Shown: positions 1-8,640, counted from the first letter of the stretch. The stretch is 21,700 bases of DNA from Hominisplanchenecus_A murintestinalis (GCF_943193015.1 NZ_CALPCM010000042.1:1-21700); one strand, 5' to 3'. Notes: generated from the sequence alone by a model not told the origin. Program-made: numbers and translations.

Positions 1-114
1 AGTCATGGATGGTCTCTCTCAAGACCTTGTCTTCATGAACTTTCAAGGTTGTTTCACTGTTCAATTATCAATGTCCTTTGCTGTCTTGTTTGTTTCGTCC
101 CCGACAGCTTCCTT

Positions 115-143
115 AGTCTACCAAACCTTTCCGAATATGTCAA
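115..143 (-). promoter_or_regulatory. Strong sigma-70 type promoter, probably of an rRNA operon
   Basis: On the minus strand a consensus -35 box TTGACA (138-143) is followed by exactly 17 bases and a -10 box TAGACT (115-120). Transcription would leave the window at its left edge. The leader has a GCTGTC/GACAGC hairpin (about 81-109) and then an AT-rich stretch with TTGATAATTGAACAGTG, which resembles clostridial pre-16S leaders. The promoter is read directly; assignment to an rRNA operon is inference, because no rRNA lies in the window. Confidence 0.65.
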
Positions 144-168
144 GTACTTTTTTCAACTTTTTTCGCCT

Positions 169-1551
169 CTATTTTTCGCCTCGGTTAACTGACACGATGT
201 TCCCGACCGCGTCTTGTAAGTTCCGCACGCCAATTATCCGAATTCCTTCTATTGGCTCTAGCGCTTTCACGGATACCTGCGGCATGATAACTGTTGTAAA
301 TCCCAGCTTTTTCGCCTCTGAAACTCTTTGCTGTGCCATACTCACTCCCCGCACCTCGCCGCTTAATCCCACTTCTCCGAATGCGATGGTCTTTCCGTTC
401 AGCGCATGTTCCCGGTAACTGGAAACCAGCGCCAGTACGATGGCCAAATCAATAGCCGGCTCATTCATACGGATTCCTCCTGCAATATTGACATACGCAT
501 CGCAGGAAGACAAATGGAGCCCCAGCCTTTTTTCCAAAACTGCCATCAGCAGATTTACCCTGTTATAATCTGTACCTACCGCCGTCCTTCTAGGAATTGC
601 CATATTGCTTCGACATACCAGCGCCTGTATTTCTATCAGGATTGGCCTGGTTCCCTCCATGGAACATGCCACGATAGAACCCGAAGCCCCCTCCGGCTTG
701 CCGTCCAGCATGAATTCTGACGGATTTTCTACTTCTGCCAGTCCTGCCTCCCTCATTTCAAACACACCAATTTCGTTTGTAGAACCAAAGCGGTTTTTTA
801 CTCCTCGCAGTATCCGATAGGACGCATGCCTGTCTCCCTCAAAATAGAGAACAGTATCTACCATATGTTCCAAAACTCTGGGTCCGGCCACTACGCCCTC
901 TTTTGTCACATGCCCCACCAGAAAAACGGTAATTTCCATTCCCTTGGCAATCTGCATAAACACAGAGGTAGATTCTCTCACCTGGGATACGCTGCCCGGA
1001 GCTGAACTAACCTCCTCATTGTACATTGTCTGGATAGAATCAATCACCACAATTTCAGGCTTTACACGCTGTATAGCTTCTTTGACAAGAACCAGGTTCG
1101 TCTCACATAGGAGAAGCATTTCGCCTCCATCCATCCCAATCCGCTCTGCCCGCATTTTTATCTGCTGCAGAGATTCTTCACCAGATATGTATAACACTCT
1201 TTTTCCGCCCTGTGTCAAATTTTTACATACCTGAAGCAGCAGCGTAGATTTTCCAATCCCCGGGTCGCCGCCTACCAGCACCAGAGAGCCCGACACAATA
1301 CCGCCCCCCAAAACCCTGTCCAGCTCCACGCTGCCCGAAGATGTCCTGCTCTCTTCCCCGCTCTGTATCCCCGAAAGTTTCACCGGTTCTGACGCTGCAT
1401 CCCGACGTGCTATCTTGACTCCGGGCGCTTTTTCAGCCGTCTCTTCCACAAATGTATTCCACTCCCTGCATGCCGGGCACTGCCCCATCCATTTCGCAGA
1501 TTCATATCCGCATTCCTGACAATAAAAAACTGTTTTTTTCCCTTTTGCCAT
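169..1551 (-). CDS. radA: DNA repair protein RadA (Sms)
   Basis: RadA is a RecA-like, hexameric DnaB-type ATPase that drives branch migration and processing of recombination intermediates in the cytoplasm. The 460-residue length is normal. Seen in order: an N-terminal zinc finger with Cys11, Cys14, Cys25 and Cys28; a Walker A motif GDPGIGKS at 95-102; the RadA signature KNRFG at 252-256; and a Lon-protease-like C-terminal domain from about residue 285. The start is fixed by GGAGG seven bases upstream of ATG. That ribosome binding site lies immediately after the terminator hairpin that ends the upstream gene. In many Firmicutes radA directly follows clpC; here a PTS locus and a small gene lie between them. 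No oddities in the motifs. The family assignment is secure. Confidence 0.97.
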   Translation of the reverse strand: MAKGKKTVFYCQECGYESAKWMGQCPACREWNTFVEETAEKAPGVKIARRDAASEPVKLSGIQSGEESRTSSGSVELDRVLGGGIVSGSLVLVGGDPGIGKSTLLLQVCKNLTQGGKRVLYISGEESLQQIKMRAERIGMDGGEMLLLCETNLVLVKEAIQRVKPEIVVIDSIQTMYNEEVSSAPGSVSQVRESTSVFMQIAKGMEITVFLVGHVTKEGVVAGPRVLEHMVDTVLYFEGDRHASYRILRGVKNRFGSTNEIGVFEMREAGLAEVENPSEFMLDGKPEGASGSIVACSMEGTRPILIEIQALVCRSNMAIPRRTAVGTDYNRVNLLMAVLEKRLGLHLSSCDAYVNIAGGIRMNEPAIDLAIVLALVSSYREHALNGKTIAFGEVGLSGEVRGVSMAQQRVSEAKKLGFTTVIMPQVSVKALEPIEGIRIIGVRNLQDAVGNIVSVNRGEK

Positions 1552-1560
1552 AATACCTCC

Positions 1561-1612
1561 AACAAAAGAAAATCCGTATCCGAAATACCCTCCGGCATCC
1601 GCATACGGATTT
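1561..1612 (-). terminator. Rho-independent terminator upstream of radA
   Basis: A perfect 10-bp stem AAATCCGTAT/ATACGGATTT (1570-1579 and 1603-1612), extended inward by imperfect pairing, is followed on the minus strand by TCTTTTGTT. It would end transcripts of the small gene at 1631-2050. The radA ribosome binding site begins directly after it, so radA depends on readthrough or on a promoter not recognised here. Confidence 0.75.
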
Positions 1613-1630
1613 CCAAAAACTCATTATAAT

Positions 1631-2050
1631 CTATGCTTTTTCAATCTGAACCTCTGCTTTTTCTTTTTCGGCGCTATCTAACTCCACGCTGAGAACCAAT
1701 TTCCCGCCCAGGTTTGTTTTCATTTCACCGATTCCCTTGCCATCAATAGATACCTGGTAGTGCGTATCTTCCTCCAGCTCCACGGTAATCTGCACATCAG
1801 TCGGCGCTTCTACCTCGAAAGTCATCCCTGTTTCCGTAACGCTCAAATTTTTTACCGCGCTCCCCGGCACAGATTCATATACAAACATGCCATTCCTTTC
1901 CAACTTGGTGATTTCCTTAAAAGTCTTTACTTTATACAAATCACCTTTATGTTCAAAATCCGATATTTTGGATTTCTGGCTCAGTTCATAGTTTCCAAAA
2001 CTAATCGTGCCGTCCGCTTCTGTACGTATTAATTCACTGATTACTGACAT
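1631..2050 (-). CDS. Small conserved protein of unknown function (endosialidase-like annotation in relatives)
   Basis: A 139-residue acidic, soluble protein with no signal peptide and no membrane segment. The sequence alternates short hydrophobic and charged stretches, as in an all-beta fold; its second half reads like a beta-sandwich (TDVQITVELEEDTHYQVSI). From memory, similar proteins in Lachnospiraceae carry the label endosialidase, but no catalytic motif of a sialidase is visible and I do not claim that activity. The start is supported by AGGAGGG eight bases before ATG. It stands alone, with its own candidate promoter upstream and a terminator downstream. Real gene: likely. Function: unknown. 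Confidence 0.8.
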   Translation of the reverse strand: MSVISELIRTEADGTISFGNYELSQKSKISDFEHKGDLYKVKTFKEITKLERNGMFVYESVPGSAVKNLSVTETGMTFEVEAPTDVQITVELEEDTHYQVSIDGKGIGEMKTNLGGKLVLSVELDSAEKEKAEVQIEKA

Positions 2051-2107
2051 CTTTATGCCCTCCTGGTCTTCTCTTGCTGTGATTAAAACACAAATATTTA
2101 TGGTTAG

Positions 2108-2137
2108 ATTTTATCACAATTCCGAAAAATATGCCAG
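2108..2137 (-). promoter_or_regulatory. Candidate promoter of the 1631-2050 gene
   Basis: On the minus strand CTGGCA (2132-2137) and TAAAAT (2108-2113) are separated by 18 bases, about 60 bases upstream of the start codon. The -35 match is only partial (4 of 6), so this is a modest candidate. Confidence 0.4.
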
Positions 2138-2185
2138 TGTTTCTTAACCTTAATTCATTTCATAAATAGTAACACTATTCCTGTT

Positions 2186-3022
2186 TCATGCATCCAGTTC
2201 ACCACTGGTCACACGTTCGATATGCATCGCCAGATATCCGATTTCCGCTTCCTCTAGTGTACATTTGAGCCTGTTCCCTGTCTGTTCACATACCTTTTCT
2301 GCAATTTTATAAGATTCAGGAAATTTTACTTTCATATAATCATTCATGCTTAATTTCAGCGACTCTTTCTTCAAGACACGAGCCGCCATATACCTTACAT
2401 GATTCATCAGGCGATTATAGGAAAGCGACATAACATTAATCTTTCTTCCCATCTCTTCTTCAACCAAAGAAACGCACTCTCTCACCACAAGCGCAATCTG
2501 CATTGCCTGAGACACTTTCTCATCTTCAATTGCCGAATGTACATGCAGAGCTATGTATCCTATTTCATCCTCGTCAACCTCTACCTGAAACTGCTTTTTC
2601 AAAATTGGCGCAACACACTGCGCCGCTTTATATTCCATGTGAAAAAGCGCCCTGATATCCTCTGTCAGCGGATTGCTAATCTGCTCATGGTTCCGAATCC
2701 GCTTCACAGCATATGCAATATGATCTGCCATCGGGAAAAGTATGGATCTGTCAATTTTTCCGAAAATTTTCTCTGCTTCGTTTAGTACTTCATTCGCAAT
2801 CTCAAGGCAGTCCGGGGATACAGATTTTATAATATCTCTGGCGTTCCCCCGTTCAGTAGGCTCTTTTAAGAAATATACCGTGTCTTCTTCCCGGACTTCT
2901 ATCCGTTCGCTTATTTTCTTTCCAAAGCCGACGCCTTTTCCCATAATCATACATTCCTGGTTATCTTCTACCCGAACTGCCAAAATAGTATTATGATTTA
3001 ATACTTTTGTTATCCTATACAT
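2186..3022 (-). CDS. PRD-containing transcription antiterminator of the BglG/LicT/GlcT family
   Basis: This RNA-binding antiterminator binds a RAT hairpin in the leader of a sugar PTS operon and stops a terminator from forming; its activity is set by PTS phosphorylation of histidines. The 278-residue protein has the N-terminal co-antiterminator RNA-binding domain (1-60, beginning MYRITKVLNHNTILA) and two PRD domains. The four conserved regulatory histidines are visible: His101 and His160 in PRD1, His208 and His267 in PRD2. It lies 49 bases downstream of the PTS permease gene, on the same strand, and the RAT/terminator pair is present in that permease's leader (5271-5346). It is therefore the likely dedicated regulator of the permease and probably feeds back on its own expression. 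GlcT versus LicT subtype cannot be settled by eye, so no symbol is given. Confidence 0.95.
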   Translation of the reverse strand: MYRITKVLNHNTILAVRVEDNQECMIMGKGVGFGKKISERIEVREEDTVYFLKEPTERGNARDIIKSVSPDCLEIANEVLNEAEKIFGKIDRSILFPMADHIAYAVKRIRNHEQISNPLTEDIRALFHMEYKAAQCVAPILKKQFQVEVDEDEIGYIALHVHSAIEDEKVSQAMQIALVVRECVSLVEEEMGRKINVMSLSYNRLMNHVRYMAARVLKKESLKLSMNDYMKVKFPESYKIAEKVCEQTGNRLKCTLEEAEIGYLAMHIERVTSGELDA

Positions 3023-3071
3023 ACTTTCCCCGCCTGCATTTTCATTTTATTGCTGTAACAATAGCATATCT

Positions 3072-5201
3072 TTACTCACAAATATCCACTGCAAACAATG
3101 CCTCGCCTGCCTGAACCGCACCTTTTTTCAACAAACGTACCTGCTGATTTTCTTCCAATTCCGTGCACAGAACCGGAGATACGACGGACGGCGCATGTGC
3201 TTTCAGATACTCCAAATCCAGCTTCAGCAGCGGAGTGCCTTTTTTCACTTTTTGCCCGTTTTCCACAAGTACTTCGAATCCTTCCCCTTTTAAATTCACT
3301 GTATCAATCCCCACATGAATCAAAAGGTTCATTCCCGAATCTGTCACAAACCCTACTGCATGGCCTGTTTCAAATACAAATCCTACTTCTCCATCTTCCG
3401 GCGCTCTTACATAAGAATCTGTCGGCGTTACCACTGCTCCATCGCCCATCATTTTTCCCGCAAATGCCTCGTCGGGTGCTGTCGCCAAATCTGCCGCTGT
3501 TCCGGTGATCGGGCTGGAAATAATGATAGATTCCTTCACTGTTCTTTCTGATGTTTCTTTCACCTGCTCTGCTTCCGCTGCTTCCGCGCCGCCAATATAC
3601 TCTTCGTCCGGAGCTGTTTCCAAATAGTCCTCCAAATTGGATTTCACCACTGTCACACGCGGACCATAGATAATCTGTACGCCGTTCCCCTTGTGTACAA
3701 CACCGGAAGCGCCCGTCCCTTTCAGCATATTATCATTTACCAGTTCCGCCTTATACACTGTGCAGCGAAGCCTTGTCGCACAGCAATCCACATCCGAGAT
3801 ATTCTTCTTTCCTCCAAGACCCTGGCAGATTGTCTTTGACAGCTCATCCTCTGCATGACTCCCGTCTGCCGCGCCTTTCTTTTTTGCATCTACATCACTT
3901 CTGCGGTACAATTTTACCTCTTCTGAATCATCACGTCCCGGCGTCTTCAGATCCATCTTCCGAATCAGGAAGCTGAACAGGAAATAGTATACGGCAAAAT
4001 ACACAATTCCCACGATTACCACCCAAATCCAGTTCGTTTTTCCATTTCCCTGAAGAATTCCAAACAGGAATAAATCAATCATACCGCCCGAAAATGTCAT
4101 TCCCACACCTACATTAAACACGTGCATCAACATGTAGGCAGCTCCTGCAAATACGCAATGAAGTCCGTACAGCAGCGGCGCTACAAATAAAAATGTAAAT
4201 TCCAGCGGCTCCGTAATACCTGTCAGCATAGAAGTGAGCGCCGCTGACATAAGAAGTCCTGCGACTACTTTCTTCTTTTCCGGTTTTGCCGTCTTATACA
4301 TAGCAAGCGCCGCACCCGGAAGCCCGAAAATCATCAGAGGGAATTTTCCAGACATAAATCTTGTAGCAGACACCGCAAACTGCTCTGTGGAAGGGTCTGC
4401 AAGCTGTGCAAAGAAAATATTCTGCGCACCTTCTACCATCTGGCCTGCCACTTCCATTGTACCGCCGAGCGCTGTCTGCCAGAACGGAAGATAGAATACA
4501 TGATGAAGTCCGAACGGAATCAGAAGACGCTCCATCAGGCCATATACCCATGTTCCCGCATAACCTGAATTCAACACAACATTTCCCACTGCATAAATAC
4601 CATTCTGAATCACCGGCCAGATGTAAAACATCAGAATTCCGATCACTGTATACGCCAGCGCAGAAATAATCGGAACAAACCTTGTACCCCCAAAAAAGGA
4701 TAAAACCTGCGGCAGCTCGATTTTATAAAATTTATTATGCAGCGCCGCTACGCCAAGACCTACCAAAATTCCGCCAAACACGCCCATCTGCAGAGATGTA
4801 ATGCCGCATACCGATGCGGTAGCGCCGCTCAGCATCCGGTCCGCGCCGCCATGATTTGCAATCATAGCGCCAATAGACGCATGCATAATAAAAAATGCGA
4901 TTGCCGCTGCCAGCGCTGCGACTTCTTTTTCTTTTTTTGCCATTCCAATTGCCACGCCCATAGCAAAAATAATCGGCAGATTCGCAAACACAATATTACC
5001 TGCGTCACTCATCACCTGGAACACCGCGTTTAAAAACGTTCCCGGCCCCATTACACCCATAAGTCCATAAGTTTCGAGCATTGTCTCATTTGTAAGTGAG
5101 CCGCCCAGCCCAAGTAACAGCCCCGCCACCGGCAGGATAGCGATAGGAAGCATAAATGATCTTCCTACCCTTTGCAGTACTCCAAAAATCTTGTCCTTCA
5201 T
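3072..5201 (-). CDS. PTS permease, glucose/N-acetylglucosamine family, enzyme IICBA
   Basis: A membrane permease that imports a hexose and phosphorylates it using phosphate passed from HPr. Domains in the 709 residues: IIC (about 1-415, multiple membrane helices, with PFGLHHVFYLPFW near 229-241 and the GITEP motif at 328-332); IIB (about 450-530, active cysteine Cys474 in DCCATRLR); and IIA (about 560-700, phosphorylated His629 in LLIHVGIDTV). The C-B-A order is that of single-chain glucose-family permeases. The residue before the active cysteine is a second cysteine, where alanine is usual. Substrate is probably glucose or GlcNAc; the sequence alone does not decide. Expression is under a sigma-70 promoter (5358-5386) and a RAT-controlled terminator, with the antiterminator encoded next downstream. 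AGGAGAGAAG precedes the ATG. Confidence 0.95.
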   Translation of the reverse strand: MKDKIFGVLQRVGRSFMLPIAILPVAGLLLGLGGSLTNETMLETYGLMGVMGPGTFLNAVFQVMSDAGNIVFANLPIIFAMGVAIGMAKKEKEVAALAAAIAFFIMHASIGAMIANHGGADRMLSGATASVCGITSLQMGVFGGILVGLGVAALHNKFYKIELPQVLSFFGGTRFVPIISALAYTVIGILMFYIWPVIQNGIYAVGNVVLNSGYAGTWVYGLMERLLIPFGLHHVFYLPFWQTALGGTMEVAGQMVEGAQNIFFAQLADPSTEQFAVSATRFMSGKFPLMIFGLPGAALAMYKTAKPEKKKVVAGLLMSAALTSMLTGITEPLEFTFLFVAPLLYGLHCVFAGAAYMLMHVFNVGVGMTFSGGMIDLFLFGILQGNGKTNWIWVVIVGIVYFAVYYFLFSFLIRKMDLKTPGRDDSEEVKLYRRSDVDAKKKGAADGSHAEDELSKTICQGLGGKKNISDVDCCATRLRCTVYKAELVNDNMLKGTGASGVVHKGNGVQIIYGPRVTVVKSNLEDYLETAPDEEYIGGAEAAEAEQVKETSERTVKESIIISSPITGTAADLATAPDEAFAGKMMGDGAVVTPTDSYVRAPEDGEVGFVFETGHAVGFVTDSGMNLLIHVGIDTVNLKGEGFEVLVENGQKVKKGTPLLKLDLEYLKAHAPSVVSPVLCTELEENQQVRLLKKGAVQAGEALFAVDICE

Positions 5202-5270
5202 CTTCTTCTCTCCTTTTCTTTTTTTGAGTGGATGTCTTTTGTGTATTAAGGACTGGATTTTCTATGGTGC

Positions 5271-5324
5271 AAAAAAGGCATTAACACACATAAACATCCA
5301 AAATATTTATGCATAGTTAATGCC
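5271..5324 (-). terminator. Conditional terminator in the PTS leader
   Basis: On the minus strand a 9-bp perfect stem GGCATTAAC/GTTAATGCC (5316-5324 and 5277-5285), with further inner pairing (CATAAA/TTTATG), is followed by six T (5271-5276). Its upstream arm overlaps the RAT element, so the two structures exclude each other. It is also the first terminator downstream of clpC, so it would end clpC transcripts too. Confidence 0.88.
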
Positions 5325-5346
5325 TCCATCACAAGTAACATACTAT
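5313..5346 (-). promoter_or_regulatory. Ribonucleic antiterminator (RAT) element
   Basis: The minus-strand leader holds GTTACT, then eight bases, then AGGCATTA, flanked by ATAGT on one side and ACTAT on the other. This matches the layout of LicT and GlcT RAT hairpins, which carry GTTACTG..CAGGCA in asymmetric internal loops. It overlaps the 5' arm of the adjacent terminator. Binding by the PRD antiterminator (2186-3022) would allow readthrough into the permease gene. The match is by eye to known RAT sequences. Confidence 0.8.
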
Positions 5347-5357
5347 ATCATATCATT

Positions 5358-5386
5358 AAATTACCATCTGCCGCAACTTTTGTCAA
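5358..5386 (-). promoter_or_regulatory. Promoter of the PTS permease gene
   Basis: On the minus strand TTGACA (5381-5386), a 17-base spacer and TAATTT (5358-5363). The stop codon of clpC (5383-5385) lies inside the -35 box. Transcription would start near 5350, just before the RAT hairpin. Confidence 0.8.
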
Positions 5387-7842
5387 GGCGTTTTTTTAAC
5401 TGTTGAAAACTTAATTTCTTTGCCCTTCGCGCCCACGGAAACAGTATCTCCATTTTTTATGTTTCCGTTTAGAATTTCCTCCGCCAGGGCATCCTCAATT
5501 TTATTCTGAATCGCCCGCTTTAAAGGTCTCGCGCCGTATTTGGGATCATATCCCGCTTCTTCGATAAGGTTCTTAGCTGTACTCTGCATTTTCAGAGTGA
5601 TATCCATCTGTTCCTTACAGCGTTTCGCAAACCCCTGAAGCAAGATATTAACGATGTTCCTGATATGCTCTTTTCCCAAAGAATGAAAGACTATGATTTC
5701 ATCGATACGGTTGAGGAACTCCGGACGGAACAGCCGTTTCACTTCCTCCATGACCCCGTTTTTCATCATTTCATAATCCCGCTTTTCATTATCTCCCGAG
5801 ACAAATCCTAATTTCTTCGGAGTGATGATAGACTGGGCTCCCGCATTGGAAGTCATAATCAGAATCGTATTTTTAAAATCTACCTTCCGCCCCTGGGAAT
5901 CGGTAATATGACCATCGTCAAGCACCTGCAGCAAAATATTAAAGACATCAGGATGCGCTTTCTCAATCTCATCAAATAGAATGACCGCATAAGGATTCCG
6001 CCTTACTTTCTCGCTAAGCTGCCCTCCTTCATCATAGCCTACATATCCGGGAGGGGAACCTACTAATTTCGATACGCTGTGCTTCTCCATATATTCAGAC
6101 ATGTCCACCCGTATCATTGCCTGCTCACTGCCGAACACCGCCTCCGCCAATGCTTTCGAAAGCTCAGTCTTCCCCACTCCCGTAGGACCAAGGAACAGAA
6201 AGGAACCTATCGGACGTTTCGGGTCTTTCAGCCCCACACGCCCTCTCTTAACTGCTTTTGCCACAGCTCTGACCGCTTCTTCCTGTCCAATGACCCGTTT
6301 ATGAAGAAGTTTTTCCATTTTAAGCAGACGCTGAGATTCCTTCTCTGCAAGCCGCTGCACCGGAATCTTTGTCCAGCCGGATACAACCTCCGCCACATCT
6401 TCTTCGCCAATTTCTAATCTCTTCGCTTCGTCCTTTCTATTCTGGCTCCGCTCCTGACGCTGCAGCTTCTTTCGCTGCTCTTCCTGCTCTCTCTGTATCT
6501 CTCCGGCTTTTCCAAAATCTCCGGCTTTGACCGCATTCTCTTTTTCTTCTCCTAAACGGATAATTTCTTCTTTTAGGGTTTTCAGGCGGTCTGGCATTTT
6601 GTAGCCTTGCAACTGCTTTCTTGACGCCGCTTCATCCATTAAATCAATAGCTTTATCCGGCAGAAAGCGGTCGCTTATATAGCGCTTGGACAGTTCCACC
6701 GCCGCCGCCATAGCTTCATCTGTAATCGTTACCCGATGATATTCCTCATAATTCGGGCGGAGCCCTTTCAAAATCGCAATTGCTTCTTCCTCTGTCGGCT
6801 CCTCCACGGTTACCGGCTGGAACCTCCGTTCCAGCGCAGCATCTTTCTCAATGTGCTTCCGATACTCTCCAATGGTAGTTGCACCGATAACCTGGATTTC
6901 CCCCCTGGATAATGCCGGCTTCATAATATTAGAGGCATCCATCGCCCCTTCCGCGCCGCCCGCCCCGATAATCGTGTGCAGCTCGTCAATAAACAGCAAT
7001 ACATCTCTGCTTTCTGCCGCCTCTGCCAGTACGCTCTTTATACGCTCCTCAAATTCCCCCCGGTACTTAGAGCCCGCCACCATACTCGCCATATCCAGGC
7101 TCATAACACGTTTGCCTTTCATCTGTTCCGGGACTGCCCCCTCTGCAATCCGCTGGGCAAGCCCTTCCACCACGGCCGTTTTTCCTACACCCGGTTCGCC
7201 AATCAGGCACGGGTTATTTTTTGTCCTGCGGCTTAGAATCTGCAAAATCCTTTCAATCTCAGCTTCCCGTCCAATCACAGGATCTAATTCACCCAACACC
7301 GCCATCTGCGTCAGATCACGGCTGTACTGATCCAGAACAGGAGTCGCACTTCCTCCCTGTTTATTTTTCGCATTTCTGGCATGCTGAGCCAGTTCTTTAT
7401 ACATTTCTTCCTCAATCCCCATGCTGTCTAAAATAGACATATAAAGTTTCTGAAGGTTTACTCCCAGCGTATGGAGAAGCCTGGTAGCTACACACTCTGC
7501 ATCTTTAATCGTCGCAATCAGAATCTGCTCCGTCCCTACCTTCTCCACCTGAAGGTCAGCCGCCTCCTTTTCACTGTTTTCCAGAATCTGCAGCGTCCGC
7601 GGCGTATACCCGCCTGCATCCTTCAAGTCCCCTTCGGGCACGATCAGCTTATCAACTAAATCCAGAAGCTTTTCCAGATCGACGCCCGCTTCCCGCAGCA
7701 CCATTCCGGCTGCTCCTGCCGGCTCCAACAAAAGCCCCAGCAGAAGGTGTTCCGAACCGACATACCCTGTCCCATATTCTTTTGCCTTCTTTTCTGCCAG
7801 GCTCAACGCCCTATTTGCACATTCTGTAAACTGCTCCCGCAT
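5383..7842 (-). CDS. clpC: ATP-dependent Clp protease ATP-binding subunit ClpC
   Basis: A Hsp100 AAA+ unfoldase that feeds proteins to ClpP in the cytoplasm. With the start chosen here it has 819 residues, normal for ClpC. Seen: the two N-terminal Clp_N repeats (about 1-145); first AAA+ module with Walker A GEPGVGKT (215-222) and Walker B up to DELH (286-289); a charged coiled-coil middle region (about 415-470); second AAA+ module with Walker A GPTGVGKT (552-559); the ClpP-docking LGF tripeptide (678-680); and sensor-2 GARPLKR (770-776). The frame is open 12 codons further upstream, but AGGAGG lies just before the internal ATG that gives MREQFTECANRAL, the family's usual beginning. It follows a GntR-type gene with 32 bases between, not the ctsR-mcsA-mcsB genes of bacilli. 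Confidence 0.97.
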   Translation of the reverse strand: MREQFTECANRALSLAEKKAKEYGTGYVGSEHLLLGLLLEPAGAAGMVLREAGVDLEKLLDLVDKLIVPEGDLKDAGGYTPRTLQILENSEKEAADLQVEKVGTEQILIATIKDAECVATRLLHTLGVNLQKLYMSILDSMGIEEEMYKELAQHARNAKNKQGGSATPVLDQYSRDLTQMAVLGELDPVIGREAEIERILQILSRRTKNNPCLIGEPGVGKTAVVEGLAQRIAEGAVPEQMKGKRVMSLDMASMVAGSKYRGEFEERIKSVLAEAAESRDVLLFIDELHTIIGAGGAEGAMDASNIMKPALSRGEIQVIGATTIGEYRKHIEKDAALERRFQPVTVEEPTEEEAIAILKGLRPNYEEYHRVTITDEAMAAAVELSKRYISDRFLPDKAIDLMDEAASRKQLQGYKMPDRLKTLKEEIIRLGEEKENAVKAGDFGKAGEIQREQEEQRKKLQRQERSQNRKDEAKRLEIGEEDVAEVVSGWTKIPVQRLAEKESQRLLKMEKLLHKRVIGQEEAVRAVAKAVKRGRVGLKDPKRPIGSFLFLGPTGVGKTELSKALAEAVFGSEQAMIRVDMSEYMEKHSVSKLVGSPPGYVGYDEGGQLSEKVRRNPYAVILFDEIEKAHPDVFNILLQVLDDGHITDSQGRKVDFKNTILIMTSNAGAQSIITPKKLGFVSGDNEKRDYEMMKNGVMEEVKRLFRPEFLNRIDEIIVFHSLGKEHIRNIVNILLQGFAKRCKEQMDITLKMQSTAKNLIEEAGYDPKYGARPLKRAIQNKIEDALAEEILNGNIKNGDTVSVGAKGKEIKFSTVKKTP

Positions 7843-7874
7843 ATTATGTCCTCCTGTTTTGTTTTTCGTCCTGC

Positions 7875-8252
7875 TCACTGCTCCTGTGCATATTCAGCAA
7901 ATATCTCATCCACCAGTTCATGCACCTCCCGACAGGAAATGCTTTTACACCTTCCTTTCGCCAAAAGCACCCGCAGGCTCCTCTTCATTTCATCCAGCGC
8001 CTGCATCTTGTCCGCGTCCAGGGCAATCACCGCCCCCCTGCGCCTGTCAATCGTCAAAAATCCTTCCTGGCGCAGAACCGCATAAGCTTTGTTCACCGTA
8101 TGCATATTAATGCCTATGTCCTCCGCCAGCTGACGGACAGAAGGAAGCGCATCCCCCTCCTGTATCCTCGAAGTAGCAATGCCCAGAATAATCTGGTTTC
8201 TGAGCTGGATATACAGAGCCTCACTGCTCTGAAAATCAATTTTGATGACCAT
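7875..8252 (-). CDS. GntR-family transcriptional regulator, short YtrA-like type
   Basis: A 125-residue DNA-binding regulator. The winged helix-turn-helix fills about residues 8-75 (LRNQIILG, then LPSVRQLAEDIGINMHTVNKAY and a wing with RRRGAVI). The remaining 50 residues are a helical tail, too short for a FadR or HutC ligand domain, as in the YtrA subfamily. The start has AAGGTGA six bases upstream. It is the first gene of a two-gene unit with clpC, so it probably controls clpC and itself; this is inference from position. The promoter at 8359-8387 is the likely target. YtrA-type regulators more often sit with ABC transporters, so the pairing with clpC is worth noting. Confidence 0.93.
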   Translation of the reverse strand: MVIKIDFQSSEALYIQLRNQIILGIATSRIQEGDALPSVRQLAEDIGINMHTVNKAYAVLRQEGFLTIDRRRGAVIALDADKMQALDEMKRSLRVLLAKGRCKSISCREVHELVDEIFAEYAQEQ

Positions 8253-8358
8253 TCATTCACCTTCTCGCTATTGGCTGCCTTTCTCCCGGCAGGATATCCG
8301 TCCGGGAACAGGCGCGCCATTTTCGTACTCTATTCTTTATTCAGCAACTGTTATACAC

Positions 8359-8387
8359 ATATTAGCATAAGTAGAATTCTGCGTCAA
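8359..8387 (-). promoter_or_regulatory. Promoter of the gntR-clpC unit
   Basis: On the minus strand TTGACG (8382-8387), a 17-base spacer and TAATAT (8359-8364). The untranslated leader of about 100 bases contains a TCCCGG/CCGGGA hairpin (about 8283-8306). I see no CtsR-type tandem heptads (GGTCAAA) around it. Confidence 0.8.
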
Positions 8388-8451
8388 GCCAAAGCCCCAG
8401 GGCACATGACATATGCATGAATCTTCCTCCCTATTTCTGGAAATTATCTTT

Positions 8452-8640
8452 TTAAAAATTCGGAACCTGCTCTAAAAACTCTGCCTGATCCATACTTATC
8501 AGAAACCGTTTCTTTTTCATGGACAAATTGGGGCGGAATATCTCCACCATTTCCAAAATGCTCAAACACCATTTTCGTATGATATTCAGGTTTTCAGCAA
8601 CCTGTTTATCCAGTGTTGTATTTGCATCTTCTTTTAGACT
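8452..8640 (-). pseudogene. C-terminal remnant of an ISAs1-like transposase
   Basis: A frame of about 62 residues without a start codon of its own. It reads EDANTTLDKQVAENLNIIRK, followed by a basic segment SMKKKRFLISMD and a stop at 8452-8454. The AENLxxxRK run followed by a K/R-rich tail is typical of the end of ISAs1-family (H-repeat-like) transposases. The catalytic part is missing. Upstream it runs directly into the truncated DUF2442-like gene in another frame, so two broken genes are joined here. The family call is by eye. Confidence 0.6.

Noticed and set aside
8114..8320. Minus-strand frame overlapping the GntR gene start
   Set aside because: It overlaps a well-supported regulator in another frame and its leader hairpin; no homology is recognised.
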